Assembly (NCBI RefSeq): GCF_051388915.1
Contig: NZ_JBPKBH010000009.1
Coordinates: 124,001-188,000, forward strand
Length of the DNA: 64,000 bases
Source of the DNA: Yinghuangia sp051388915
Lineage (GTDB): Bacteria; Actinomycetota; Actinomycetes; Streptomycetales; Streptomycetaceae
Direction of reading: 5' to 3'
Translations under genes and position numbers: made by a program
Notes under the pieces: generated by a model
What the model was told of the DNA's origin: nothing
What the model saw: the letters and a program-made list of their open reading frames with translations, nothing else
The model's database searches: none
Part shown: piece after piece, positions 41,796 through 50,659 of the stretch
Position numbering within the stretch: the stretch's first letter is position 1
Layout of the letters: each line of letters begins with the position of its first letter

Positions 41796-43673
41796 TCAGA
41801 ACTGGCTGTTGCGGAACGGCTGGTCGGGGCGCCCGAGGTTCGGGCGGCCGAGGGTGTCACGCGAAGAAACCGCGTAGATCCCGTGGTTGGTCATCACCCA
41901 CACGATGTTGCGGTCCCACTCGACGTAGACGCCGTGCGTCTGGTTGCCCTTGGCCCAGTCCGGGAACTCGCCCGTCTCGGTCGGCCAGTCCTTCGTCTTG
42001 GTGCCGTACGCCTTTGGCACGAAGTACGCGTCGATCTCCGCGCGTCCGGGCCGGTCCACGTCGAAGATCTGCGCGCCGGCGTTGTAGAACCCGTAGACGA
42101 GCGTGCCGTCGTCGTGCACGCCCGGGTTGGTGTAGTAGCCGGTGCGCTTCGGGCCAAAGCTGCCGCGGCGCTGGCAATAGTCGGTCATTCCCGAGGACTT
42201 CGGCGGGGTCGGCCGGGGGAGCTGCCCGACGATGCGCGGCCTGGCGGGGTCGCGGGCGTCGATCTGCCAGATCGGCTTGTACGGTTCGTAGCAGTCCTCG
42301 GTCAGCGGGTAGCCCGACAGGTAGATCATGCCGGTCTTCTCGTACTGCGACACGTCGATGTTGTCGCCCTCGGTGCCCGCCACGGACGGCGGGAGGTCAA
42401 GGTGCCCGACCTGCCTCATGTCGGCGGGGTCCGAGATGTCGAGCACCGTCAGGCCGAACCCGCCCTGCACCGCGAAGCCGTACTTCCCGCCCTGCTCCAC
42501 CGGCTTGGGGACGAACAGCGGCATACGCGCACCCATCCACGAAGTCCGGTTGCCGCAACGCGGGTTCGTCGCGTAGGCGGCCTCCTCGCCCTTGATCTGG
42601 CCTTCGAGGTGCCAGGTGTCAAGGAGCCGCGGCTTCGTCGGGTCGGACATGTCCCAGCTCTGGTACCCCGCCGAGTGCAGGTTCGTCGGGTACTCGGTGT
42701 TCGCGTACGCGTCGTTCGGCGCGACCGCGATGAACAGGTACTTGCCGCCGTCCCACATCGGGACGTCCAGCGAACCCGAGCCCTGCTGCGGCCTGGACAG
42801 GTCGCTGTCCAGCGGGTCGGCCTGCGTCGAGTCCGTGCTGACCGTCGCGAGGAGCTGCCAGTCCTTCTTCATCGGCCCGTTGAGCTTGAAGACCTTGAAG
42901 CCCTTCAGGCCCTGCTTGGCCCGCACCGCCGCGACACCGGCCGGGTTGTCGAACTTGTCCCGGCCGGGCTCGGGGTGGAGCTCGTCTATCTGGCGCTTGT
43001 CCTCGAAGGACATGACCATCACGTAGGAATTGAGTCTGGCGTTCCACTGGATGGTGGTTGCGCCCCAGTAGTCGTAGGCGGCCCAACTCCCGTTCGCCTT
43101 CGACTCGTCGCCGTCGACGTCGTTGCGGCTCATGCGCTCGACGACCCGGACGTTGCGGACGTCGGTGATGTCGTAGACGCGCCCTTCCGACCGGTCGTAC
43201 TGGAACATGTAGCGGCGGCCGCCGAAGTCCACGATGTTCTGCCAGGTGTGGAAGAAGTCCGGGGTGAAGTCGGCACCCTCGTAGGCGGCTTCGACCTTGG
43301 CGTTCTTCACGTACGACTTGGTGTCGTAGTCGTCCGTGCGCCCGGGGAACGGGTGCGGGTTCTCCTCGTCCACCGGCGTCGACGCCGGGTGCAGGAAGCT
43401 CCCGTCGAGCTGCATTCCGTAGCTGCCCGGATCGGCGGGCTGCGGACGGCTGTTGTCGCAGACGAACGGGACGTACGGGTCCGCGGCACCGGGCCCGGCG
43501 GCCGCCACCGGTGCCGCGGCAGCCGGTGAACCGGAACCATCGGCAGAGGGGTTCGTGGAGCGTCCGGCCGGAGCGAGCAGCGCTGCGGTGGTGGCGGTGG
43601 CCACCGCCGCGGCGACGAACGCCCCGGATCTGCGGGTGAGCGGGAGACCGGTGGTGGTGCGGGGGACGCGCAT
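41796..43673 (-). CDS. Secreted LVIVD-repeat protein
   Basis: The 625-residue protein has a signal sequence (basic start, then SGAFVAAAVATATTAALLAPAG). It is built from propeller-like repeats of the LVIVD type: VYDITDVRNVRVVER, SWDMSDPTKPRLLDTWHL, LTVLDISDPADMRQVGHLDL, QIDARDPARPRIVGQL and IFDVDRPGRAEIDAYF. Such proteins are extracellular and of unknown function. The C-terminus has VEWDRNIVWVMTNHGIYAV. The ATG at 43673 follows GAAGGA. It lies 162 bp after kynU and ends before a strong hairpin, so it may or may not belong to the catabolic operon. Confidence 0.85.
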   Translation of the reverse strand: MRVPRTTTGLPLTRRSGAFVAAAVATATTAALLAPAGRSTNPSADGSGSPAAAAPVAAAGPGAADPYVPFVCDNSRPQPADPGSYGMQLDGSFLHPASTPVDEENPHPFPGRTDDYDTKSYVKNAKVEAAYEGADFTPDFFHTWQNIVDFGGRRYMFQYDRSEGRVYDITDVRNVRVVERMSRNDVDGDESKANGSWAAYDYWGATTIQWNARLNSYVMVMSFEDKRQIDELHPEPGRDKFDNPAGVAAVRAKQGLKGFKVFKLNGPMKKDWQLLATVSTDSTQADPLDSDLSRPQQGSGSLDVPMWDGGKYLFIAVAPNDAYANTEYPTNLHSAGYQSWDMSDPTKPRLLDTWHLEGQIKGEEAAYATNPRCGNRTSWMGARMPLFVPKPVEQGGKYGFAVQGGFGLTVLDISDPADMRQVGHLDLPPSVAGTEGDNIDVSQYEKTGMIYLSGYPLTEDCYEPYKPIWQIDARDPARPRIVGQLPRPTPPKSSGMTDYCQRRGSFGPKRTGYYTNPGVHDDGTLVYGFYNAGAQIFDVDRPGRAEIDAYFVPKAYGTKTKDWPTETGEFPDWAKGNQTHGVYVEWDRNIVWVMTNHGIYAVSSRDTLGRPNLGRPDQPFRNSQF

Positions 43674-43835
43674 GGGGACGGTCCTTCCGTCGCGGAATCT
43701 GGCTTCGGGCGGTGAAACGGCGCTGAGAAGGTGGTGAAACGGCGCCGCAAGGGCGTGAAACGATGCTGAGAGGGAGGAGAAACGGGCGCTGATGGGAAGG
43801 TGCAAGCGACGCGGTGATCGGCGGCGATCCGGCAC

Positions 43836-45137
43836 TCAGGTCACGGTCGAACGCGCCGCGAACCGCGCCGCGGCGTACTCCCGTTCCACCGCGATGCACA
43901 GCAACTCGGCGGCCAGCCCGGCGACGTCCGCGTGGGTGACGTACAGCGCGTTGAAGCCGAACCGCAGAATGTCCGGGGCCCGCATGTCGCCGATGTACCC
44001 TCGCGCGATCAGCGCCTGGACCATCGGGTACGCGTGCCCGTGCCGCAACGACACCTGGCTGCCGCGCCGTTCGGGCTCCCGAGGGGTCGCCACGGTGAAG
44101 TCCAGGCCGTCCAGCAGCTCGTCCGCGCAGTCGAGGAAGAACCCCGTCAGGGACAGCGACTTCGCACGCAAAGCCGCGATGTCCACGCCGTCGAATGCGG
44201 TCAGTGCGGCCTCCAGGGCCAGCATCGACAGCAGCGGCGGTGTGCCGATCCGGGCCCGGGAGATGCCCGGAGCCGGGGTGTAGGTGCCGTGCATTCCGAA
44301 CGGCTCGGCGTGGCCGTGCCATCCGGTGATCGCGTGGTCGAACGCGTCCTGGTGGCGTGCGGCGACGTAGAGGAACGCCGGAGCACCGGGGCCGCCCGAC
44401 AGGTATTTGTAGCCGCAACCGACCGCGAGGTCCGCTCCGATCGCGTCGAGTTCGACCGGCAGCGCGCCCGCGGCGTGGCAGAGGTCCCACAGGACGACGG
44501 CCCCGGTCGCGTGCACCGCCTCCGTCAGCGCGGCCATGTCGTACAGCTCGCCGGTGCGGTAGTCGACGGGAGCGTACGCCGCCACCGCCACGTCGTGCCC
44601 GTCCGCGGCCAGCACGTCCGGCAGTTCGCGCATCGGGACGCGCCGCACGGTCAGGCCGAGCGCGCGGGCCACCGCGTCCGCGATGTACTGGTCGGTTGGG
44701 AAATGGTCCGGATCAGTCAGCAGCACCGTGCGGTCCGGGCGCAGGCGCGCCGCGGCCGTCAGCGCGTTGTAGAGCTGCACGCTGGTCGAATCGCCGCACA
44801 CCACCTGGCCGTTCGACGCTCCGACGAGGCGGCCGATCGTGTCCCCGATACGGATCGGGGCGTCCCACCAAGCATTGTCGTTCCAGGAGCGGATGAGATC
44901 GGTGCCCCACTGGCGGCGCACCGCATCCTCGACCGCACCCGGGACGGCGGCCGGGAGCGCACCGAGCGAGTTGCCGTCCAGGTACACGACGCCCTTGGGG
45001 AGAAGGAACCGGTCGCGCAGGAAGGCCAGCTCGTCGGCTGCGTCCAACGCCGACGCGCGGTCGCTGAGCTGCTCCACCGCCGTCGGCCCGGCCGAGACAC
45101 GCCGGCTCCCCGCCCCACCACCGTTCAACCCGCTCAT
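43836..45137 (-). CDS. kynU: Kynureninase
   Basis: The 433-residue PLP enzyme cleaves kynurenine or 3-hydroxykynurenine to (3-hydroxy)anthranilate and alanine. Family motifs are VVYLDGNSLGALP, DSTSVQLYN for the phosphate site, LWDLCHAAGALPVEL with the PLP-binding Asp, and CGYKYLSGGPGAPAFLY with the Schiff-base lysine at about K244. Length is normal. The ATG overlaps the ACMSD stop by 4 bp (ATGA). It is the last gene of the operon and feeds 3-hydroxyanthranilate to the dioxygenase encoded two genes upstream. Confidence 0.96.
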   Translation of the reverse strand: MSGLNGGGAGSRRVSAGPTAVEQLSDRASALDAADELAFLRDRFLLPKGVVYLDGNSLGALPAAVPGAVEDAVRRQWGTDLIRSWNDNAWWDAPIRIGDTIGRLVGASNGQVVCGDSTSVQLYNALTAAARLRPDRTVLLTDPDHFPTDQYIADAVARALGLTVRRVPMRELPDVLAADGHDVAVAAYAPVDYRTGELYDMAALTEAVHATGAVVLWDLCHAAGALPVELDAIGADLAVGCGYKYLSGGPGAPAFLYVAARHQDAFDHAITGWHGHAEPFGMHGTYTPAPGISRARIGTPPLLSMLALEAALTAFDGVDIAALRAKSLSLTGFFLDCADELLDGLDFTVATPREPERRGSQVSLRHGHAYPMVQALIARGYIGDMRAPDILRFGFNALYVTHADVAGLAAELLCIAVEREYAAARFAARSTVT

Positions 45138-46168
45138 CGCACGGCCCTCCCGGCGCCGACGGCGCGCCCGACCAGATCGTCCAGACCGAAGACCCGGACC
45201 GCGTTCCCGCCCAGCAGCGCGGCCTTCTGATCCGGAGTCAGATCGCTCGCCCGGATCAGCGCTCCCGGCTCGGCCTCGCCGAGCGGGAACGGGTAGTCGC
45301 TGCCGAGCAGTACGCGGTCGGTGCCCATCACCTCGACCAGCAGCTTCAGCGAACGAGGGTCGAACACCGCGGAGTCCACGTGGAAGCGGTCGAGGTAGCC
45401 TGACGGCGGCAGCGCGCTGTCCCGGCGCACGATGTCCCGGCGGTGCCACGCGTTGTCCGCCCGGCCCAACAGGTACGGGAACGACCCGCCGCCGTGCGCG
45501 AACAGCAGGCGCAGCTCGGCAGGCAGGCGCTCGAACGCGCCCGACAACGCGAGCCGCAGGATCGACAACTGTGTCTCGGCGGTCATGCCGACCAACCACG
45601 CCAGCATGTAGTCGTCGGTGCGCGCGCTCTCCGGCATGTCCCACGGATGGACCAGCACGGCCGCCCCCAACTGGGCGCAGTGCGTGAGGAATTCGGTGAT
45701 CGCACCGTGGTCGAGATCGCGCGGCCCGACATGGTTGCCGACGTGCACCCCGCGATGGCCCGCGCCGACCGCCCGCGTCACCGTCTCGCACGCCGCCTCG
45801 GTGTCCTGCAACGGCACCTGGCACAGGGGTACGAGCCGGTCGGGCGCCTGCGCGCAGAACGCGAGCATTTGCGCGTTGACCCGGTCGCACCACTCGGTGG
45901 CGCGGGCCACGTCGGCGTCGTACCCGAACATCAGCGGCGTGCTGGACACCACCTGGATGTCGACTCCGGCCGCGTCCATCTCCGCGACGCGAACGGCCGG
46001 GTCCCACAAACTGCGCGTCACCGGCCGGTATTGGGCGTCGCCGAGCATCATCATGCCGCTGCCGTCGCCGTGGTCGCGCAGCCACGGCGCGTCGTGGTCG
46101 CGCAGCACGCGTGCGTCGGCGCGCGAGATCGGGGGGAAGACGTGCGCGTGCACGTCGATGACGGTCAT
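45134..46168 (-). CDS. nbaD: 2-Amino-3-carboxymuconate-6-semialdehyde decarboxylase (ACMSD)
   Basis: The 344-residue amidohydrolase-fold enzyme removes CO2 from ACMS to give 2-aminomuconate semialdehyde. This diverts the unstable dioxygenase product away from quinolinate and NAD. The zinc-binding start DVHAHVF (H7, H9), the mid His in LVHPWDMP, LLFAHGGGSFPYLLGR and the Asp in LGSDYPFPLGE match ACMSD. It overlaps the dioxygenase and kynureninase genes by 4 bp on both sides (ATGA), so it should be made in step with them. Confidence 0.96.
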   Translation of the reverse strand: MTVIDVHAHVFPPISRADARVLRDHDAPWLRDHGDGSGMMMLGDAQYRPVTRSLWDPAVRVAEMDAAGVDIQVVSSTPLMFGYDADVARATEWCDRVNAQMLAFCAQAPDRLVPLCQVPLQDTEAACETVTRAVGAGHRGVHVGNHVGPRDLDHGAITEFLTHCAQLGAAVLVHPWDMPESARTDDYMLAWLVGMTAETQLSILRLALSGAFERLPAELRLLFAHGGGSFPYLLGRADNAWHRRDIVRRDSALPPSGYLDRFHVDSAVFDPRSLKLLVEVMGTDRVLLGSDYPFPLGEAEPGALIRASDLTPDQKAALLGGNAVRVFGLDDLVGRAVGAGRAVR

Positions 46169-46755
46169 GGTGCCTGGGTTTCCTGACGGGTCTTGTCGGT
46201 GTGCGGTCGGATGTCGTCGGGCCAGTCGCGGCCCGGGTGCAGCGCACCGCAGTGCGGGCAGGTGCGGGCCTCGTCGTCGGCGTAGAAGCCCTCGAACACG
46301 GGCGGGAGGTCGTCCACGATCGACCGCAGCTGCAACTCGCTGCGGTGCACGAGGTGGTGGCACGCCGTGCAGTACCACTCGAACGCGTCGCGCGCTCCGG
46401 CCGGCCGGGCGAACTCGACGACGAGGCCGATGCTGCCCGGCTCCGGCCGCTGCGGGGAGTGCCGCAGATGGGCCGGGGCGAGGAACACGTCGCCCTCGCG
46501 GATCGGGATGTCGCGCGGCGGCCTGCCCTCCTCCTCCATTACCCGCAGGACCATGTCGCCGCGCAGTTGGTGGAAGAACTCCTCGATCGGGTCGTCGTGG
46601 AAGTCGGTGCGCCGGTTCGGGCCGCCGACCAGCGTCACCATCAGGTCGGCGTCCCGCCAGATCTGCACGTTGCCGACCGGCGGCCTGAGCAGGTGGCGGT
46701 TCTCCTCGATCCACGCGTTGAGGTTGAACGGGGCGCGCGGCGTGCTGCCGGACAT
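46165..46755 (-). CDS. nbaC: 3-Hydroxyanthranilate 3,4-dioxygenase
   Basis: The 196-residue cupin opens the ring of 3-hydroxyanthranilate to ACMS. Against the Cupriavidus metallidurans enzyme, as recalled, the ferrous ligands align at H53, E59 and H99. The substrate residues align at R49, R103 and E114. The four rubredoxin-like cysteines of bacterial forms are C129, C132, C166 and C169. All key residues are present. GGAG lies 6 bases before the ATG, and a 34-bp gap separates it from the RidA gene upstream. Its stop overlaps the ACMSD start. Confidence 0.97.
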   Translation of the reverse strand: MSGSTPRAPFNLNAWIEENRHLLRPPVGNVQIWRDADLMVTLVGGPNRRTDFHDDPIEEFFHQLRGDMVLRVMEEEGRPPRDIPIREGDVFLAPAHLRHSPQRPEPGSIGLVVEFARPAGARDAFEWYCTACHHLVHRSELQLRSIVDDLPPVFEGFYADDEARTCPHCGALHPGRDWPDDIRPHTDKTRQETQAP

Positions 46756-46789
46756 GGGCGCTCCAGGGTGGTCGGGGCTGCGGAGGGAG

Positions 46790-47239
46790 TCAGGACCTGG
46801 GCGAACTGTGCCGTTGGCCCCGATTCTGCGGAACGTACGCCGTCGCGCTGATCTCGATCAAGAGGTGCGGGTGCGGGAGCTGGTGCACCGCCACCGTCGT
46901 CCTGGCCGGCCCCGACTCGTCGAAGAACTCCCCGTAGACCTCGTTGTAGCCGCCGAAGTCGTTCATGCTGACCAGGTACGCCGTCACCGACACCACGTCG
47001 GCCAGCGACCCGCCCGCGGCCGCCAGGATCTCCCCGACATTCCCGATCACCGCCCGGGTCTGCGCGCGGATGTCGAGGTCTGTCACGCCCATCGGGTCCG
47101 CGGACGCCCCGGCGAAGGTGCCGTCCGGGCGGCGCGAGCTGGTCCCGGACACGAACACGAAGTCGCCCGCCCGGCGGAAGTGCGGGAAGCGGCCCCGCGG
47201 TCGGGCCTTCCCGGGCACGATTCCGGACGCGCCCGTCAC
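46790..47239 (-). CDS. nbaF: RidA family protein, probable 2-aminomuconate deaminase
   Basis: The 149-residue protein is of the RidA/YjgF family, with FVFVSGTSSRRPDG, TRAVIGNVGEILAAAGGSLADVVSVTAYLVSM and a closing LLIEISATAYVP. RidA proteins hydrolyse enamines and imines. The position between the oxalocrotonate decarboxylase and dioxygenase genes matches the deaminase that converts 2-aminomuconate to 4-oxalocrotonate in 2-nitrobenzoate and 2-aminophenol clusters. That specific role is inferred from context. The GTG overlaps the stop of the decarboxylase gene by 4 bp. Confidence 0.88.
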   Translation of the reverse strand: MTGASGIVPGKARPRGRFPHFRRAGDFVFVSGTSSRRPDGTFAGASADPMGVTDLDIRAQTRAVIGNVGEILAAAGGSLADVVSVTAYLVSMNDFGGYNEVYGEFFDESGPARTTVAVHQLPHPHLLIEISATAYVPQNRGQRHSSPRS

Positions 47240-48024
47240 CGCGCGTCCCCGACCGCGGAGGCGGTGACCTCGACCGAGCCGAGGCCGGCCACCGTCGCGC
47301 GCACGTGTGCCCCCGGTTCGAGCGGTACGGCGGCCGTCGCCGCACCCGCGAGCACGACCCACCCGGGCCGCAGCGTCGTCCCCGCCGCCGCGGCCAGGCG
47401 CGCGGCGGCGGCCAGCGAGCGCACCGGGTGGCCGAGGATCGCCGCGGTGCTCCCGGTCTGCGCGAGCCGCCCGTCCACCTCCAGCAGCACACCCAGATTG
47501 CCGAGGTCGACACCGCGCGCCGGACGCCACGGACCGGTCGCGTAGCCCGCGGACGACGCGTTGTCGGCGACGACCTCGGGGAGCGTGAAGGAGAAACCGG
47601 CGTACCGCGAGTCGATGACCTCCACCGCGGCCGCGACGGCCTCGACGGCGGAGAGTGGGTCGGTGTTGTCGGCCCCCGCGCCCAACGGGGCCCTGAGCAG
47701 GAACGCCACCTCGGGCTCGATGCGCGGGTGCAGCAGGGCCGCGACGTCGACGATGCCGCCGTCGGCGACGTACATGCCGTCCGTCAGGCTCCCGTGGATC
47801 AGGTCGTGCACGCCCATCTGCCGCATCTTGGCCACCGACGTGAAGCCGAGCTTGAACCCGGCCATCCGGTCGCCGCGCGCGAGCCTGCGGCCGACCACCC
47901 CGCGTTGCACGGCATACGCGTCGGCCAGCGGGACGGAGGCCAGTTCGGTCGGTCCGGAGACGGGCTTGCCCGACACCGCCGCACCGTCGAGGGTGTCGGC
48001 CCAGCGCTCGACCATGCCGGTCAT
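47236..48024 (-). CDS. nbaG: 4-Oxalocrotonate decarboxylase (2-oxo-3-hexenedioate decarboxylase)
   Basis: The 262-residue protein is of the hydratase/decarboxylase family (DmpH/NahK type). It shows RMAGFKLGFTSVAKMRQMGV, IEPEVAFLLR with the metal-binding glutamates, VEVIDSRYAGFSFTLPEVVADNASSAGYATG, and a C-terminal GHPVRSLAAAARLAA. It turns 4-oxalocrotonate into 2-oxopent-4-enoate. I separate it from the paralogue next door by the KMRQMG and VVADNASSA-YATG patterns and by gene order. This assignment could be swapped. The ATG at 48024 follows CGGAGACTCCGC. Confidence 0.85.
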   Translation of the reverse strand: MTGMVERWADTLDGAAVSGKPVSGPTELASVPLADAYAVQRGVVGRRLARGDRMAGFKLGFTSVAKMRQMGVHDLIHGSLTDGMYVADGGIVDVAALLHPRIEPEVAFLLRAPLGAGADNTDPLSAVEAVAAAVEVIDSRYAGFSFTLPEVVADNASSAGYATGPWRPARGVDLGNLGVLLEVDGRLAQTGSTAAILGHPVRSLAAAARLAAAAGTTLRPGWVVLAGAATAAVPLEPGAHVRATVAGLGSVEVTASAVGDAR

Positions 48025-48094
48025 GCGGAGTCTCCGTTCGCGAGGAAAACGGGCGGGCGTACGGCCGCCGCGCACAGGGCGGCGCGATGGAGGG

Positions 48095-48904
48095 TCACGG
48101 CGCACCGTCCCCGGCCCTGGACCCGAACGCGGCCCGGACGGTGCCCAACCCCTGGATTCGTGCCTCCATCACGTCCCCTGGCGCGGCGGCGACCATGGGG
48201 CCCAGCGCGCCGGTCAGCACAATGTCGCCCGCGCGCAGGTGGTCGCCCTGCGCGGCGAGGGCGTCGGCGAGCCAGAGCGCGGCGGTGAGCGGGTGCCCGA
48301 GGCATGCCGCGCCCGCGCCGACCGAGACCTGTTCGCCGCGGCGCTCCATCACCATGCCAGCGGTGCGCAGGTCGACGTCGCCCAGCGGCGTGGGACGCCC
48401 GCCGAGCACGAACAGTCCGGACGACGCGTTGTCGGCGACCGTGTCGGTGATGGTGATGTCCCAGTCGCGGATTCGGCTGCCGACCACCTCGATCGCGGGC
48501 AGCGCGAAAGCCGTCGCGCGGATCAGGTCGGCCACGGTGGTGCGCTCGTACGGCAGATCGTGCTCCAGGACGAGCGCCACCTCGGCCTCGGCTCGCGGTT
48601 GCAGCACCGCGCCGAACGGGATCTCGGCGCCGTCCGGCACCGCCATGTCGTCGAAGAGGACGCCGAAATCGGGTGTGTCAACGCCGAGTTGCCGTTGAAC
48701 CGCGGTGGAGGTGAGGCCGATCTTGCGGCCCACGACGCGGCGTCCGGCGGTGATCCGGCGCTCGGTCCGGATGCGCTGCACCGCGTACGCCGCCGCGACG
48801 TCGCCGGGCGGCAGCAGATCGCGTACGGGTTCGCACGGCATGCCGGTCTCGCCTGCCCGATCCAGCCGGTCGGCCGCCGCGACGAGGATCTGTCGGTCCG
48901 TCAC
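48095..48904 (-). CDS. 2-Oxopent-4-enoate (2-keto-4-pentenoate) hydratase
   Basis: The 269-residue paralogue of the decarboxylase is of the MhpD/DmpE type. It has RRVVGRKIGLTSTAVQRQLGVDTPDFGVLFDDM, RAEAEVALVLEHDL with metal-binding Glu, and the VGSRIRDWDITITDTVADNASSGLFVLG region. The GVDTPDFG..FDDM segment is diagnostic for the hydratase. It adds water to 2-oxopent-4-enoate to give 4-hydroxy-2-oxovalerate. The GTG overlaps the dehydrogenase stop (GTGA). A 70-bp gap separates it from the decarboxylase gene. Confidence 0.88.
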   Translation of the reverse strand: MTDRQILVAAADRLDRAGETGMPCEPVRDLLPPGDVAAAYAVQRIRTERRITAGRRVVGRKIGLTSTAVQRQLGVDTPDFGVLFDDMAVPDGAEIPFGAVLQPRAEAEVALVLEHDLPYERTTVADLIRATAFALPAIEVVGSRIRDWDITITDTVADNASSGLFVLGGRPTPLGDVDLRTAGMVMERRGEQVSVGAGAACLGHPLTAALWLADALAAQGDHLRAGDIVLTGALGPMVAAAPGDVMEARIQGLGTVRAAFGSRAGDGAP

Positions 48905-50406
48905 AGCTTCACACACACATTCGTGGGCTCGGAGAAGAAGTCGAGGGAGTGCACGCCGCCTTCGCGGCCGATGCCGGACGCCTTGACGCCGCCGAACGGC
49001 GTGCGCAGGTCCCGCAGGTTCCAGCAGTTGACCCAGGCGATGCCCACATCGAGCCGAGGGGCGACGCGGTGCGCGCGCGACAGGTCGGTGGTCCAGACGG
49101 CGGCCGCGAGGCCGTACGGGCTGTCGTTGGCCAGTCGCACCGCCTCGTCCTCGGTGTCGAACGGCGCCAAGTGGCAGACCGGTCCGAAGATCTCCTCGCG
49201 CACCACCGGATGCGACTCCGGCAACCCGGCCAGCACCGTGGGCTCGACGAAGAACCCGCCGTCGCGCTCGTCGCCGAACTCCGGTGTGCCGCCGCCCGCG
49301 AGCACCGCCCCGTCGCGCGCCGCCTGCGCGTAGTAGCCGAGGACCTTGTCGCGGTGCTCAGCCGAGACGAGGGGGCCGAGGCGCGTACCTTCGTCGTACG
49401 GGTCGCCCAACACAAGGGACTTCGCCCGTGCGGAGAGCGCGGCGGCGAAGTCGCCGAAGATCTCCCGCTGCACGTAGACGCGTTCGGTGCACAGGCACAC
49501 CTGGCCGCTGTTGGTGAACGCCGAGGCCGCGGTGCCGTCGACGGCCCGCTCGAAGTCCGCATCGGCGAATACCAACGCGGCGTTCTTCCCGCCGAGTTCA
49601 AAGGAGACCGGAGTGAGGTTGCGGGCGGCCGCGCCCATGATGGCGGTGCCGGTACGGGTCTCCCCGGTGAAGGCGATCGCGTCCACGCCGGAGTGCGCCG
49701 TCAGGAACTCGCCCGCGCTGTCCGCACCGAGCCCGTGCACGAGGTTGAACACCCCCGCGGGCACCCCGGCTTCGTGCATCACCTCGGCGAGCAGCGTCGC
49801 GGTGGAGGGCGTCAGCTCGGAGGGCTTTGCGACGACGGTGTTGCCCGCGGCGAGCGCCGGGGCGACCTTCCAGGTCAGCAGGAGCAGTGGCAGGTTCCAC
49901 GGCGAGACGACCGCGACGACGCCGAGTGGGCGGCGCACGGTGTAGTTGAGCGCGCCCAGGCCGTCGGGGGTGGTCGTACGGTACGCCTCCTCGGCGCGGC
50001 CCAGCGCGAGGTCGGCGTAGCTGCGGAAGTTGGCGATGCCGCGCGGGACGTCGACCGCGGCGGCGAGCGCGTACGGCTTGCCGGTGTCGGCGATCTCGGC
50101 CGCGGCGAACTCCGCGAAGCGGGCCTCGATGCCGTCCGCGACACGGCGCAGCAACCGGCAGCGACCGGCGGTGTCGAGGTCGCCCCAGGGCCCAGCGAGG
50201 GCGCTGCGCGCTGCCGCGACCGCGCGGTCCACGGTGGCCCGGCCCGCCTGCGGGACGCTGCCGAACACCCGGCCGGTGACCGGGTCCACGAGGTCGAAGG
50301 GGTCGCCTTCGCTCGTGGTCCCGAATTCGCCGGCGATGTAGTGGGCCCAGCGGGTGGGCAGAGGCGCCCGGGCCGGGAGCGCGGGGGCGGGGGGCTGCGG
50401 GGCCAC
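48901..50406 (-). CDS. nbaE: 2-Aminomuconate-6-semialdehyde dehydrogenase
   Basis: The 501-residue aldehyde dehydrogenase oxidises 2-aminomuconate semialdehyde with NAD+. Against the Pseudomonas fluorescens enzyme, as recalled, N171, E270 (FELGGKNAALVF) and C304 (GQVCLCTERV) fall at the catalytic positions. R122, equivalent to the substrate-binding R120, is also present, which separates it from general aldehyde dehydrogenases. I chose GTG 50406 because GAGGAGG lies upstream; the ATG at 50496 would add 30 low-complexity residues. It is the first gene of the operon, divergent from the LysR gene. Confidence 0.93.
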   Translation of the reverse strand: MAPQPPAPALPARAPLPTRWAHYIAGEFGTTSEGDPFDLVDPVTGRVFGSVPQAGRATVDRAVAAARSALAGPWGDLDTAGRCRLLRRVADGIEARFAEFAAAEIADTGKPYALAAAVDVPRGIANFRSYADLALGRAEEAYRTTTPDGLGALNYTVRRPLGVVAVVSPWNLPLLLLTWKVAPALAAGNTVVAKPSELTPSTATLLAEVMHEAGVPAGVFNLVHGLGADSAGEFLTAHSGVDAIAFTGETRTGTAIMGAAARNLTPVSFELGGKNAALVFADADFERAVDGTAASAFTNSGQVCLCTERVYVQREIFGDFAAALSARAKSLVLGDPYDEGTRLGPLVSAEHRDKVLGYYAQAARDGAVLAGGGTPEFGDERDGGFFVEPTVLAGLPESHPVVREEIFGPVCHLAPFDTEDEAVRLANDSPYGLAAAVWTTDLSRAHRVAPRLDVGIAWVNCWNLRDLRTPFGGVKASGIGREGGVHSLDFFSEPTNVCVKL

Positions 50407-50540
50407 CTGAAGTGCCTCCTCGGGGTGGGCGCGTGCGGCGGGCGCCGGTGCGACCGGCTGCCGTGAAGCCGTCGCTCTGGCTTGTGCACGCATCATCCCG
50501 AGAGAGAGGCATGCCGAACCAATGCTGTTTCGTGTCGCTG

Positions 50541-50560
50541 ATATACCGGGATGGTTATAT
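50541..50560. promoter_or_regulatory. Candidate LysR operator between the divergent genes
   Basis: ATATACCGGGATGGTTATAT is an AT-rich imperfect palindrome (ATATA-CC...GG-TATAT) in an otherwise GC-rich promoter region. It fits the T-N11-A architecture of LysR sites. It lies 135 bp from the dehydrogenase start and 100 bp from the LysR start. Confidence 0.6.
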
Positions 50561-50659
50561 TGAGAGCACATCGGACGGTCGGCGTCATGCCGTGGCGGGA
50601 CGCCGACCCGCCGCGCGGACGACGGGGGTCCGCCCATCACAAGCGACCGAGGCGGCAGC

